Notes under the pieces: generated by a model | The model's database searches: none | Told to the model about the DNA's origin: nothing | Seen by the model: the letters and a program-made list of their open reading frames with translations, nothing else | Made by a program: the position numbers and the translations under genes | Part shown: positions 14,911 to 24,936 of the stretch, in pieces | Numbering within the stretch: the stretch's first letter is position 1 | Layout of the letters: every line of letters starts with the position of its first letter | Assembly (NCBI RefSeq): GCF_042665595.1 | Contig: NZ_JBHTCT010000005.1 | Location: 1 to 64,000 of the forward strand | DNA from: Bhargavaea changchunensis | GTDB lineage: Bacteria > Bacillota > Bacilli > Bacillales_A > Planococcaceae | Reading direction: 5' to 3' | DNA: 64,000 bases

Positions 14911-17869
14911 ACGATTCTTCCTGAATGACGGTTTCACCGGTTCGCCATCTTTTTACAAGCCATGCCGCAATGAGCAACACCACTGCCGCAATGCCGGCGA
15001 TAGCTGCTCCGGAATCAAACAGCGTAACCGGATCATACTTGATGGACATGTAGACCGGCGAGAGGATATCCGGAATATCGGCTTCAGGTACGCCTAGTTT
15101 CAGCAACGGGGCGATATAGAGACAGATGAGGGCAATTGCCGCGATCCATCCTGCTGTCTCAGCCGAATCCAGTGCCGTGCTGATAAGTGCAGATCCTGCA
15201 ATGACGATAAGGATTGTGAAAAGCGTCCATTCGATTGCACGCTGGTCATTCAGAGCGTACATGTTCACACTGTACAGGCTGATGATCAGTCCTGTGATGC
15301 CGCCCAGAAGAGCCAGCATTCCTGTCCTGAGCAAGGGAGTACCTTCTCGCATTTTATGGCTGAAGAAGCCGATGGCCAGACTGCTGATCAGCAGGATGAC
15401 ATATAGAATTGCCGGCGGAACCTTCTTCATCTCTTCCCCTGCGATCGCTTCTCCGCGCACGCTGAGAGGATTGGTAAAATGATCGAACACGTATCCGTTC
15501 TCCTGCCCATCCACATAGGTGTTGTCGAGGAAACTGGAAACGTCATCACTGAATGCTGTGATTGCCTCTAAGTTCTGACGCCATTTTTCACTGTACGAAT
15601 CGGTCGCGCTCTCGAAACCTTCCGCTTTGCCCTGCAGTTCTCGTGCGTAGTTGACAATACTGTCCTGACGCTCGGAAACCTCACTTACGGTAGAACTCAG
15701 GCTGACGAGTTGCATGCCAATGTTCTGCTGATCAGATACGAGCTCTCCTTCATTCGAAAGAACTTCCGGTTCACTTTCCTGAAGGCGGGTTGCCGGATCG
15801 CGAAGTTGTGCTAAAAGCGAATCAGCCTGATCGCCAATTGACTGCAGGTTCTCGAGTAGTTTCATATGCTGCATCCCAACGGACTCCTCATATCCGGAGA
15901 CGATCGCGGTGAACGAGGAATTCCATTCTTCGACACGGGCACCGGTCTCGGGAAGCCCTTCACTGACCTTAGCCCATTGGAGCTTTTCCTCTTCCTTGAG
16001 CGCTGCAATATTCTTTGTCAGGGTATTGATAATTTCATCCTTCAGCACTTCATCTTTCCTCTGTTGGCGTCCGTCCTTCCGGTCATCCAACGTGAACGCC
16101 ATTTGCTCCAAGGTCGCGTAGTAGGCAAGGAGCGAGTCAAGATCTTTGGCTGCCGGCGCCTGCTTGAACAGACCTTTCAGTTCCTTCTTTCGTTCCGGGG
16201 AGAGGGTATCCAGTTGGAGGAGGCCTGCTTCCTTCCGTTCAATCTCCCGGACAATGGCAACCGTGTTTTCCGGATATTCCTCAAGATATAGTTTCGTCTC
16301 CGAGTAGATGGCCAACAGACTTTCATAGGCACTGTAAAGATCACTGTAGTAGCCGGCTGCAACCTTCACTGCGTTTTCCTTGTCTTCCGCTTCACCATTG
16401 CCGTTACCGTTACCTTCACCATTGCCATTGCCATTGCCTTTACCGTTTCCTTCAGATCCGGCCTCTTCTTCCTTTTCTCCGATCGATTCGTTTACTTCAG
16501 ATAGTTTGCCTGACAGTTCATCAAGCTGGGCCGGGATTTCCGATTCAGGCTGTTCTTCTGCGATCTGCTGCTTCAGGCCATCGATCGACGCTGCAAGAGC
16601 AGTGATCGTTTCCTTTTCTTCCTCCAGGGAAGGCAGACCTCCGCCTTCTTCAGGAGCTTCAGGTTCTGGCTGTTCCGGAGGTGCCGGCTCTTCCTTTTCC
16701 TGCTCTTTGGCGAGCCGTTCGAGTTCTGCCTTGATGGCCTCGAAATCTGTAATGTCCGGCAGACCATCAACGACAGGCGCATCCGGAATCTTAGAGCCTG
16801 CTCCGTCTTTCAGATTCTTCTGGAGGGTGCCGATCAATGTGTCGTTATACTCATCAATCGCCGTTCCCTGGAGTGCAAGAATTTCCTCTGCCTGGCGTTC
16901 TGCCTGTTTGAGGCGGACTTGCTCCAAGTCATTGAACTTCTCCTGATTAAGCGCAATCTGTTTATTCACTTTTTCCAATTCCGCGGCCAATTGGCCGTTG
17001 TTTTCCTTTAGACGGCGGACGGTTTCCTCGTATTCAGCTGCCTGTCCGGCAGCCATTTCCTGGATTTTAGCGATATTGTCCGATTGCAGTTCTTCAAGGA
17101 CCCCGCGCTGTTCAACCTGGAATGCCTGATAGGACTGGACATCCTGCAGGAAACCGGAAAGTTCGTTCTTGAACGCTTCCACATGATCGACACGAGCTGC
17201 GTGATCCTGGTCAGATGCGCCTTCAACGGTCTCTCTTAATTGTTCCATCTGTTCGCGCTGTCTCTGCATGACATCCGCAAGTTCGGAAGAACCCGGGTCG
17301 TAATACGCAACCATTGCATCGAGGAACTCACTTTCCTTGTCCAGAATCGATGCAAACTCTTTCTTGATATGATCCATTTCGATTGCGACATAGCTCCAGT
17401 ACATGGTTGAGATTCTGCCGTTTACGCGATCTGTTGCACGCTCAATCTCTTTTAATGCGTTTTTCTTGGAGTCCGCGTTTTTCTGCTGCTGGATCGTGTA
17501 ATTGAATTCTGCCTTTTGCGGATTCTGTTCATCATAGGACATGACGTTCGACGAAAAGTCGGACGGGATGTACAGGACGGCATCATAGCGGTTTGATTTC
17601 AGGCCGCTTTCCGCTGCCCCCCTGCCGGTCACTTCCCAGTTGTAGTCGGAGTCTTCGGAGAGGATGGAGAGTACTTCCTTGCCCATCTCGATTTTCTGTT
17701 CTTCCCGTTCGCTCCCCAGGTCTTCGTTGACTACGGCGATTGTCCGTTCAGCCGGCTCGGCGAACGATGTGAAGCTGCCCGACATAAAGCCAAAGAACAG
17801 GACAGGCAACGCGAGGATGGCGATGACTCCCCCAATGATCGACGCCGATTTTTTTACATTGCTATTCAT
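14900..17869 (-). CDS. esaA: Type VII secretion protein EsaA (YueB)
   Basis: A 989-residue membrane protein. One N-terminal helix (residues about 10-30) is followed by a large extracellular, coiled-coil-rich region of some 770 residues. Five or six closely spaced C-terminal helices begin near residue 800. This is the EsaA/YueB layout; YueB is the B. subtilis receptor for phage SPP1. The ectodomain contains a low-complexity acidic/proline stretch and a run of Gly-Asn dipeptides around residues 474-492. The ATG at 17869 overlaps the essC stop (ATGA) and has GAAGGAGA upstream. Full length; no damage seen. Confidence 0.9.
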   Translation of the reverse strand: MNSNVKKSASIIGGVIAILALPVLFFGFMSGSFTSFAEPAERTIAVVNEDLGSEREEQKIEMGKEVLSILSEDSDYNWEVTGRGAAESGLKSNRYDAVLYIPSDFSSNVMSYDEQNPQKAEFNYTIQQQKNADSKKNALKEIERATDRVNGRISTMYWSYVAIEMDHIKKEFASILDKESEFLDAMVAYYDPGSSELADVMQRQREQMEQLRETVEGASDQDHAARVDHVEAFKNELSGFLQDVQSYQAFQVEQRGVLEELQSDNIAKIQEMAAGQAAEYEETVRRLKENNGQLAAELEKVNKQIALNQEKFNDLEQVRLKQAERQAEEILALQGTAIDEYNDTLIGTLQKNLKDGAGSKIPDAPVVDGLPDITDFEAIKAELERLAKEQEKEEPAPPEQPEPEAPEEGGGLPSLEEEKETITALAASIDGLKQQIAEEQPESEIPAQLDELSGKLSEVNESIGEKEEEAGSEGNGKGNGNGNGEGNGNGNGEAEDKENAVKVAAGYYSDLYSAYESLLAIYSETKLYLEEYPENTVAIVREIERKEAGLLQLDTLSPERKKELKGLFKQAPAAKDLDSLLAYYATLEQMAFTLDDRKDGRQQRKDEVLKDEIINTLTKNIAALKEEEKLQWAKVSEGLPETGARVEEWNSSFTAIVSGYEESVGMQHMKLLENLQSIGDQADSLLAQLRDPATRLQESEPEVLSNEGELVSDQQNIGMQLVSLSSTVSEVSERQDSIVNYARELQGKAEGFESATDSYSEKWRQNLEAITAFSDDVSSFLDNTYVDGQENGYVFDHFTNPLSVRGEAIAGEEMKKVPPAILYVILLISSLAIGFFSHKMREGTPLLRTGMLALLGGITGLIISLYSVNMYALNDQRAIEWTLFTILIVIAGSALISTALDSAETAGWIAAIALICLYIAPLLKLGVPEADIPDILSPVYMSIKYDPVTLFDSGAAIAGIAAVVLLIAAWLVKRWRTGETVIQEESYES

Positions 17870-20800
17870 CGTACGTTCTCCTTCTCCAGTGTGCATAACG
17901 GGATCATGATTTTCGTGCTGTTCCCGTTCAGGATGTAATGTGCAAAGCCGGCAGGGAGCTCGGCTTCCTTCCGTTCATATGGAACATTGAAGAGCGTCTG
18001 CTCGGATTTCTTCATGAAAACTAGTGCCTGGCGCACAAGTTTCAGCTCGTTTGTGAATACGTCGTAGCCTTTAGTGAACTCGGCGTTGTTGCCTGACACG
18101 GCCACATTGAATCCGAGGTGCCCATAGTTTTTCATCAGTTTTACCAGCCTGTCCTGAATGCGGACATCCGCGGTCTGCATGAATCTCGAGTAGCCGTCGA
18201 TAAACAGAAACACAGGGACGGGGTTGAATGGAAGACCGGTCTGCACAGCTGCGACATAAGCCGCTTCTGCCTCCTGCAGATAGGCTTCCGCCTGGGTGAT
18301 CCATTCTTCCAACTGCTCTTTGGTTTCTGCATACGTGACTTCAGGATCCCGTGCGTATTCCGATAATCCCCGTTCAAAAGAGTCAAATATGGCGACAGGA
18401 CCTGTTTCCTGCTTCCTGGCCGTACGGATCAACAGCTTCATCGCATTGGTTTTGCCCTTGCCGGGGAGGCCAACCATCAGAATATGGCGATGTTTGCTGA
18501 AGTCCACCGACACGGGCAGGACAGTCTCTTCATCCAGACCGATCGGAATGATTCCCGATGAGACGGGTTGCCCGGCAAGTCCGTCGAAGTGTTCGGCCGA
18601 CAGCTCGGCCGGCAACATCGGGATCGGAGCAGGGCCTTTTCGTTCCGCATACCGTATGCGTAGATCCCGGACCCGTTCCTTGACCCCGTTCAAGACGCCA
18701 AAATCGTCCGCCCCGTCCGCCGGAAGGAACATCTGGCCAAACATGGCTTCTTCCGTTTTGATGATTGCCCTGCCGGGAAAAGGTTCCGGCGTAAACGGCG
18801 GACGCCCGATCATGCCGTACATTTCAGATGAATCCATCAGATAGTGGACAATCTTCATCTTCAGATTATTCATCAGGTGATGACGCACCGACTGAGGGCG
18901 GGTCGCCGTCAGCAGAAGATGGATCCCCAGGGACGAGCCGTCACGGCTGAACTGGCTCATCTGAAGCTCCAGTTCCTCCAACTCATCACGGATGATGTCG
19001 TAGTTATCGACCGCAAGATAGATGAGCGGCAGCGGCTGTTGCGATATCCGGTTGTACATCTGGATGGAGCTGACCTCGGCCTGCTGGAACAAGTTCTTTC
19101 TCTTGCTGATTTCCGCCCGGATCATCCGGACCATTTTTTCCCGTTTCAATTCCTCATCGAGGGTCAGGTAATCTGCAGTATGAGGAAGCTGCCGGAGTGG
19201 AAGCAGTGTACCGTTGCCATAGTCGAGAAGATAGAAATGTACCTCTTCCGGTGTCATGCTTTGCGCAATCCCCAAAAGGAGGGACTGCAATGTATAGGAC
19301 TTTCCATAACCGGTGGAACCGAAAATCCCTACATTTCCGTCTTCCAACGGGTTATAGCCTACTGCCCGCTGGCTCTGCTTTTCCGGCTCATCTATGATGG
19401 CAATCGCGAAACCGGCACCATCGTATTGGCGGTCGCCAACATTGGCAAGCCGGTCAGGCAGCGGCGGCAGCCACGGGCTCCGGAGCCGTCGGATGCCGAG
19501 CTGATCTGCCGTCGATGCTATCGAGGCTGTCACGGCATCAATTTCCGTCATGTTGCTCCGCTTTCCCTTCACGACAGCCGACAGGCCGGTTAGCGGTTCC
19601 AGTCCCAGGTCGGTGACGATTGCCACTTCATCTTCCCCATCGTGCGTCTCGTTCTGGTAAGGCGCCCCGCTCCAGGCAGACTGAAACAGTTCGTACACTT
19701 CATTGTTTCCGACCTGGAGATAACCGCGTCCGGTCACCGTGATGTTCGCCGCATCCCCATTTTTAAGAATCTCCTTGCTGTCCGATGCATCCTGCACTTT
19801 CAGCGCGATCCTGAACCTTGCGTTGCTCCAGATCTGATCGTCGATGATGCCGCCCGGTTTCTGTGTCGCAAGAATCAGGTGGACCCCCAGGCTTCGGCCA
19901 ATCCGCGCCGCACTGACAAGTTCACGGATGAATTCCGGCTCCTCGGTCTTCAACTCAGCGAATTCATCCGAAATCAGAAACAGATGTGGCATCGGCTCCG
20001 GTGCTTCTCCGCTTTTGTAGAGTTCAGTGTATTCATCGATATGGGTGACGGTATGCCGGTCAAACAGGCGTTGCCGCCGCTTTAGTTCGCTCTTGATCGA
20101 GGCGAGTGCCCGGTCACTGAAGTTCCGGCTCCCTTCGATGTTGGTGATTGTCCCCAGCAAATGGGGAATGTTCCGGAATGGCTGTGCCATGCCGCCGCCT
20201 TTGTAGTCGATAAGAAGGAATGCGACTTCATGCGGATGGAACTTTACCGCGAGCGAAAGAATATACGTCTGCAGTAACTCCGACTTACCTGAACCCGTCG
20301 TCCCCGCCAAAAGTCCGTGTGGTCCGTGGGCCTTCTCATGGAGGTTCAGTTCGATCAGGTCCTCGCGCCCCTTGTATCCGACTGGAGCCGCCAGGGAGCG
20401 TGCAGACTGGTTCGTATTCCAGTTTTCAGCGATCGCCAGGTCATCCGCATCCGTCACGCCGTACATATCGAGGAAGCTGACCATTGAAGGAAGGGAGTTC
20501 GTGACACCGGTTTGGTGGTCCAGCGTCCTCAGCATTCTTGCGAAATGCTCATTACCTCCTGTATTCTGTGCATCCAGTCTGAATCTGGTGTCAGCGGCGA
20601 TGCCATCCCGAATGAGGATGTCACCCTCACGGTCGTTGACATAACGGACAAGCATATGTACATTTTCCGTGATCCGCTCTTTCGCATTCGCCGTGAAGAT
20701 GACGGAAATGCCCAATGCTTCATGGTCCTTCCCTTCAAGAAACTCCATGATGATGTGTTCAGACAGCAGCTTATAATCAGAAACGATGAAAACAAGATGC

Positions 20801-22338
20801 GGTGCAAAACGTACCTTGCCTTTGTTCTCGTCATTGTCACGTTCCCTCAGAATTTCATACAACGACCCCAGAAGCTGATCACGTGTCCGTTCGTCATGGA
20901 TCAGCCCTTTTGCGTTCATATGGGGCAGTTGGAAGTGCGGCAGCCATTTCATCCATTCCATTTCCTCATATCTGCTGTTGTCAAATACATAGATGAAGCG
21001 GACATCGTGATAACTGTGGAAAAAGGACAACTGGCCGATGATCTGTCCGATTTCCTTGCGGATGACTTCCTCTTTACCGAACATTCCAATGATCCCTCTG
21101 GATAGGTCAGCGGTGATGGGAGCGTTCTGAAGTTCCCTGTACACTTCCTCCATCCGTTTCGACTGCTCAATGAGATCATCGACTTCCCGATTGGCAAGAT
21201 CCCCCGCCGATAGGGACAAACTGTAGCTTGCCGGTACTTTTCCCGTGCCTAATCTGAATTGCAGAAAGTCTGCATTGTCACGCGCCTTTTCCCAGATCCT
21301 CCCTGATAGCCCTTCCGTCATCCGCTTCACTTCACTGAACGGCGGAAAATGGTAGTCGAGCATTGTCTGATGCCGCTCACGGAGTTCATGAAGCTCTTCA
21401 CGCATATTTTCCAGATAGGCCGTATAAACTCTGCGGCGCTTTTCCTCCTGCATTTTCCTGCGCTTGCGTTCTTTGAAGTATTGGACGGTCGAAGTGATGA
21501 TCGTCACGGTGAACATCGAAATGGAAATGAGGATGAACAATCCCCGCGGGATGAAAATCACGACCAGAGACATGACGATCAGCATGACAAGTGGAGGGAG
21601 AATGACGAGCCAAAGCCCCCTGCCCTCATCCGGCTGTTCCTGTACCGGGAAAGAAAGTGATACCTTATCGTCGGGCGCCTGATGGATGAGACGCGGGGTA
21701 CGCCGGTAGGCCGGGTAAGTTTTCTTTACCTCGGACTCGGGCTCTTCAAATACGGGGAGTGAAGTCCGGTACTTAAACGGAGATGATATTCCGATCATGT
21801 CATTGTCCACAAATTGAACTTCCATCCTCAGCCACTGGATGATATCTCCTGCCCTGAGACGAACGGCCCCTGATGTCTTTTTCCCATTCAGATAGAATGG
21901 GCAGCCAAACTCTATATCAGCACTCCAGCCGTCAGTACCTTTCAGCAGGACAAAACCCTTTCCCCCCGGAATGTCAGCGCCTGTTAAATTAACGGTGGCC
22001 TCCGGCTTTCCCGACGCAAAAATCAGCTGGTTTTCAAATCCTATATAATAGCAGTCGCTTTTTCGCGGCGCCGGGGTGATCGACAGGTGCAGTGATCGGC
22101 CTTTTTGAAGAGCAGCCAGATGCTCGCCAATTTTGAGATAACCGATTTCCCCCTGCCGGTCTCTGACACGGTAACCGTCATCCCCGCCTTCAAGCGTGAT
22201 GGTGCCATTCGCGAATGGGAAGTCAAGCACTGTCAATGTGTCATCGACGGAAGGCCCGATTGACATGCGCTTCGCAGTATATTCGTCGAAGTCGATCTTT
22301 TGATAGTGCTCCGAGTAATGGATCCACAATTGCTGCAT
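17866..22338 (-). CDS. essC: Type VII secretion ATPase EssC (YukBA fusion)
   Basis: A 1490-residue motor of the secretion channel. Two FHA-like domains occupy residues about 1-190, with a pair of membrane helices near 245-285. Three FtsK/SpoIIIE ATPase domains follow. Their Walker A motifs are visible as GTTGSGKSE near 679, GSTGYGKSY near 1007 and GLPGKGKTN near 1294. Walker B motifs are present in the first two (FLLIDYKGGG, FYLLDYGNG), and the third has VFLFIDGYSR. It recognises WXG100 and LXG substrates and drives export. The start follows GAAGGTGAAAGATCG. It sits between essB and esaA in the expected order. Confidence 0.95.
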   Translation of the reverse strand: MQQLWIHYSEHYQKIDFDEYTAKRMSIGPSVDDTLTVLDFPFANGTITLEGGDDGYRVRDRQGEIGYLKIGEHLAALQKGRSLHLSITPAPRKSDCYYIGFENQLIFASGKPEATVNLTGADIPGGKGFVLLKGTDGWSADIEFGCPFYLNGKKTSGAVRLRAGDIIQWLRMEVQFVDNDMIGISSPFKYRTSLPVFEEPESEVKKTYPAYRRTPRLIHQAPDDKVSLSFPVQEQPDEGRGLWLVILPPLVMLIVMSLVVIFIPRGLFILISISMFTVTIITSTVQYFKERKRRKMQEEKRRRVYTAYLENMREELHELRERHQTMLDYHFPPFSEVKRMTEGLSGRIWEKARDNADFLQFRLGTGKVPASYSLSLSAGDLANREVDDLIEQSKRMEEVYRELQNAPITADLSRGIIGMFGKEEVIRKEIGQIIGQLSFFHSYHDVRFIYVFDNSRYEEMEWMKWLPHFQLPHMNAKGLIHDERTRDQLLGSLYEILRERDNDENKGKVRFAPHLVFIVSDYKLLSEHIIMEFLEGKDHEALGISVIFTANAKERITENVHMLVRYVNDREGDILIRDGIAADTRFRLDAQNTGGNEHFARMLRTLDHQTGVTNSLPSMVSFLDMYGVTDADDLAIAENWNTNQSARSLAAPVGYKGREDLIELNLHEKAHGPHGLLAGTTGSGKSELLQTYILSLAVKFHPHEVAFLLIDYKGGGMAQPFRNIPHLLGTITNIEGSRNFSDRALASIKSELKRRQRLFDRHTVTHIDEYTELYKSGEAPEPMPHLFLISDEFAELKTEEPEFIRELVSAARIGRSLGVHLILATQKPGGIIDDQIWSNARFRIALKVQDASDSKEILKNGDAANITVTGRGYLQVGNNEVYELFQSAWSGAPYQNETHDGEDEVAIVTDLGLEPLTGLSAVVKGKRSNMTEIDAVTASIASTADQLGIRRLRSPWLPPLPDRLANVGDRQYDGAGFAIAIIDEPEKQSQRAVGYNPLEDGNVGIFGSTGYGKSYTLQSLLLGIAQSMTPEEVHFYLLDYGNGTLLPLRQLPHTADYLTLDEELKREKMVRMIRAEISKRKNLFQQAEVSSIQMYNRISQQPLPLIYLAVDNYDIIRDELEELELQMSQFSRDGSSLGIHLLLTATRPQSVRHHLMNNLKMKIVHYLMDSSEMYGMIGRPPFTPEPFPGRAIIKTEEAMFGQMFLPADGADDFGVLNGVKERVRDLRIRYAERKGPAPIPMLPAELSAEHFDGLAGQPVSSGIIPIGLDEETVLPVSVDFSKHRHILMVGLPGKGKTNAMKLLIRTARKQETGPVAIFDSFERGLSEYARDPEVTYAETKEQLEEWITQAEAYLQEAEAAYVAAVQTGLPFNPVPVFLFIDGYSRFMQTADVRIQDRLVKLMKNYGHLGFNVAVSGNNAEFTKGYDVFTNELKLVRQALVFMKKSEQTLFNVPYERKEAELPAGFAHYILNGNSTKIMIPLCTLEKENVR

Positions 22339-22367
22339 CGATCTTTCACCTTCTTTCTACAGACGGT

Positions 22368-23735
22368 TTAAGAACCGCTTTTTTCCCCGGATTCATCGTC
22401 CGGTCCTTCAGTTGGCTTTTTATCGGATTTTTTTGCTTCTGCTTTTTCATCTGTCTTGTCCGACTCCACCTCTTCCTTCGGTTGCCCGGAATTTTCAGGG
22501 CCTGCGTTTTCAGTGGCTGGCTTTTCCGATTCTTCCATGTCCGTGGTCATCTCTTCCCCGGTTGTCTGTTTGATTTCTTCCATAGCCTTCTGGATTTCTT
22601 CGAGTTCCTTGTTGATTTCTGAAATCTGCTCCTGCTTTTCCTGCCCGCTAAGTTCCTTATCCGCCCGGATTTCCTCCTGACGAATGGCAAGGCCGTATGC
22701 CAAGAGAACAGGATCTTCCATCGCGCGCGCTATGTCTACTGCTTCTTCCGCCTCGTTCCGACCGATCAGGACCCAGTACTTCAGGTAGTTCTCATCTGTC
22801 TTCAGCGTAATATTAGACCGGATATTCTCCTTCTGTTCTTCGGTCAGCCTTTCATTGATGACGTAGGAGTCTGCCAACTCATAGAGTGAGACGTAAGGCA
22901 GGCTGTCCGGTTTGTAATCGGATAGCTCTGTCACGGTATTACTGTAATTCATCGACAGATACGCTTGATGAGCTGCGTTGATGGCTGCCGTCTTCGGTTT
23001 TTCATAAATAAATGTATATAAAGTGAAAGCAAGAGAGGGGATGAGGAGTACACCGGAAACAATCCCCAAGACCTTTGCGGTTTTCCACTTTTTATTCGGA
23101 ATCCGGACATTCTCCATCTCCCGTCTGTTTACATCTTCAATCGCCTTGTCAATAAAAATCCTGAGTGCATCCGGATCCGCTGCAGACATGACAGCTGCAG
23201 CCTGCGGTTTTAGATCGAGAGTGTCGTGGTGATGAAGATAATCTTCATACTTCCGTGTCCCATCCACCGCAACAGCAATCACGGCCTTTGTTTCCTGCCA
23301 CACCCTCATCTGATCCGGAGATTCCGGCGGCAGGCTGTCCGTCACACCAAGATGAAGAAAGCGCGGAGTCATACTGCTGTCAAAGACGATATTCTCCGGA
23401 CACACTACCGGTTGCAACCGGCCATTGCTACATTGTTCTGCCAAGTCGACAAGCTTTCCGGCAAACATCCATCTTGTCTTCTCGTCCTCTCCGAGAAGCA
23501 CGCCAAAGCGGTTAAAGCGCTCCGGGAAAATAGCGGTGATCTTCAGTTCGTCACCGCTCAGGTCGATCTCTTTCCGGATGACCGGATCAGCGGCGGCAAG
23601 GAATGAGATTTCTGCTTCATTGTTCATCCCGATCCGTTCCGTCTGGAAAACGAACGAACTTTGATGGTTTCCATGTTGGATGTCAGCATCCAACAGTTTT
23701 TCCATATAGGAAAGCGGTTGTTTATCAGTCGCCAT
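22368..23735 (-). CDS. essB: Type VII secretion protein EssB (YukC)
   Basis: A 455-residue single-pass membrane protein. The N-terminal cytosolic half is the pseudokinase-like domain of YukC/EssB. A membrane helix at about 213-236 follows (KVLGIVSGVLLIPSLAF). The outer domain contains NERLTEEQKENIR and RNEAEEAVDIARAME segments. It ends in a long acidic/lysine-rich low-complexity tail rich in Glu, Lys and Pro. EssB bridges the EssC channel and the membrane. ATG 23735 is preceded by AAAGGGG; the longer upstream frame lacks a ribosome site. It belongs to the esx operon. Confidence 0.9.
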   Translation of the reverse strand: MATDKQPLSYMEKLLDADIQHGNHQSSFVFQTERIGMNNEAEISFLAAADPVIRKEIDLSGDELKITAIFPERFNRFGVLLGEDEKTRWMFAGKLVDLAEQCSNGRLQPVVCPENIVFDSSMTPRFLHLGVTDSLPPESPDQMRVWQETKAVIAVAVDGTRKYEDYLHHHDTLDLKPQAAAVMSAADPDALRIFIDKAIEDVNRREMENVRIPNKKWKTAKVLGIVSGVLLIPSLAFTLYTFIYEKPKTAAINAAHQAYLSMNYSNTVTELSDYKPDSLPYVSLYELADSYVINERLTEEQKENIRSNITLKTDENYLKYWVLIGRNEAEEAVDIARAMEDPVLLAYGLAIRQEEIRADKELSGQEKQEQISEINKELEEIQKAMEEIKQTTGEEMTTDMEESEKPATENAGPENSGQPKEEVESDKTDEKAEAKKSDKKPTEGPDDESGEKSGS

Positions 23736-23793
23736 TTCGGTCTGCCCCTTTACTAAGTTCAAACTGTCTATGTATGATGGGTTGCACAAAAAA

Positions 23794-24033
23794 TTATAGG
23801 ATTTCCAGACGGTCTCCGGTCTGGATTCCGCATTTCGACATTGTCAAATGACCAGGGACGACCCGATTTTTATTAACAATCCTTACCCAATGCCCTTCTC
23901 GCTGGTATTTGGATACGCCTTTGGCCTGACGGGCGATTTCCGCCACTTTTTTCATTGTGTGATAATCCGACAGCCGGAGGTCGAAGACGCCTCCATCATA
24001 ATTGGTCAGATCTACAGTAATTTCGATATACAT
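23794..24033 (-). CDS. yukD: Ubiquitin-like T7SS protein YukD/EsaB
   Basis: A 79-residue protein with the YukD beta-grasp pattern: MYIEITVDLTNYDGG, FDLRLSDYHTMKKVAEIA, and a closing GIQTGDRLEIL. YukD/EsaB is a small cytosolic ubiquitin-like component of T7SS whose exact role is unclear; no conjugation tail is present. ATG 24033 has GGGGTGAATGC directly upstream, whereas the longer frame would extend into the terminator-like hairpin before it. Its place between esxA and essB matches the yukEDCBA order. Confidence 0.9.
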   Translation of the reverse strand: MYIEITVDLTNYDGGVFDLRLSDYHTMKKVAEIARQAKGVSKYQREGHWVRIVNKNRVVPGHLTMSKCGIQTGDRLEIL

Positions 24034-24059
24034 GCATTCACCCCATTTTAATGAAGGAA

Positions 24060-24089
24060 GAGCGCCTTCCGGTGAGTTGAAAGGCGCTC
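24060..24089 (-). terminator. Intercistronic hairpin between esxA and yukD
   Basis: GAGCGCCTT and AAGGCGCTC form a perfect 9-bp stem with a 12-base loop. On the leftward transcript it is followed by TTCCTTC, a weak tail. It could reduce transcription of the machinery genes relative to esxA or protect the esxA message 3' end. Confidence 0.6.
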
Positions 24090-24112
24090 CAAAATATTCA
24101 ACGTACAGCTGA

Positions 24113-24406
24113 TCAGCTGCGGATTTGGCCCGCAATCTGTTCGTCCGCATCGCGGAGGGCTTGGCCAGTGCGGTTCAGTTGGACACCGATTTCCGAAAGA
24201 AGGTCACGCATATCGTTGAAGTGCGGCTTTAGACGCTCATACTGTTCAGCGAATGCACGGCTGGAAGCCCCTTCCCATACGGAAGTAAGTTCCGAAATCA
24301 TACCGTCGAGGCGGCCAATCTGTGCAGCCATTTCTCCGGATTCGTTATTGTAGCGATTCGACATAGCTTCCAGTTCAGCAGGGGTTACGCGAATGATACC
24401 TGACAT
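24113..24406 (-). CDS. esxA: WXG100 secreted protein EsxA (YukE)
   Basis: A 97-residue helical hairpin with the defining W44-E45-G46 turn, conserved IRVTPAELE start and LNRTGQALRDADEQIA end. WXG100 proteins are exported as dimers by the T7SS and help activate EssC. ATG 24406 is 10 bases from AAAAGGAG and gives the usual MSGIIRVTP beginning; the ATG three codons upstream is too close. It is the first gene of the operon, with a candidate promoter at 24562-24591 and a 150-base leader. Confidence 0.95.
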   Translation of the reverse strand: MSGIIRVTPAELEAMSNRYNNESGEMAAQIGRLDGMISELTSVWEGASSRAFAEQYERLKPHFNDMRDLLSEIGVQLNRTGQALRDADEQIAGQIRS

Positions 24407-24561
24407 TTCATCCATCTCCTTTTAATTTGCTGTATTTAAAATAACTGCTATCTGGTGATTTGGCGTCGCCGCCACTCCACCGCAGGTATTTCCGGGTCAT
24501 CATGGGCAATCCGTCACATCTCATAGGGATTCCCTGTCATTCTTTAAATCTTTCTTTCTAT

Positions 24562-24591
24562 TGAATACCATTTCTACGGGGAAACTGTCAA
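24562..24591 (-). promoter_or_regulatory. Candidate esxA operon promoter
   Basis: On the minus strand, TTGACA (24591-24586), an 18-base spacer and TATTCA (24567-24562). The -35 is perfect and the -10 matches four of six. It predicts a leader of about 150 bases before esxA. Confidence 0.5.
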
Positions 24592-24830
24592 AAAAGATTC
24601 AAAGTCACGTCCCCCGAAAACAGGACTTAAGCATCCCTTTGCACTACTTTCAAGGTATTAAAAACCTCTTTTTTTCGACAAGACCACTATATTTCATAGA
24701 TCTATATACCCTACAACCCTAAAAAAATAGCCTTAAACAACTTTATTCTTTTAATCAATGAGTGACTTACGATTCATTTTCACTTTCCGATCCTCCCTAC
24801 TTTATCTTGGATTCATATTAAGAAACCAAA

Positions 24831-24858
24831 AATAAAAAACCGACATCAGCCGGCTTTA
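24831..24858 (-). terminator. Terminator after the orphan ORF at 24937
   Basis: On the minus strand AAAGCCG pairs with CGGTTTT (one G-U pair) around a short loop, followed by a run of T and TATTTTT. It ends leftward transcription before the esxA promoter. Confidence 0.6.
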
Positions 24859-24936
24859 ACCACTACAATATCAATCTGAATGAGCGGGCTCTTTCCTTCC
24901 CATCTTCTCCAACCGTTTTCACCTCCACCCACTGCC

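Larger units (their letters stand above)
24407..24936. other. Long AT-rich intergenic region upstream of esxA
   Basis: About 530 bases with no convincing gene. It holds a candidate esxA promoter (24562-24591) and a terminator for the leftward ORF at 24937 (24831-24858). The section from about 24590 to 24840 is markedly AT-rich and its function is not evident. Confidence 0.6.

Noticed and set aside
16395..16455. CRISPR or minisatellite signal
   Set aside because: Short purine/pyrimidine repeat within the esaA reading frame, encoding Gly-Asn; no spacers.
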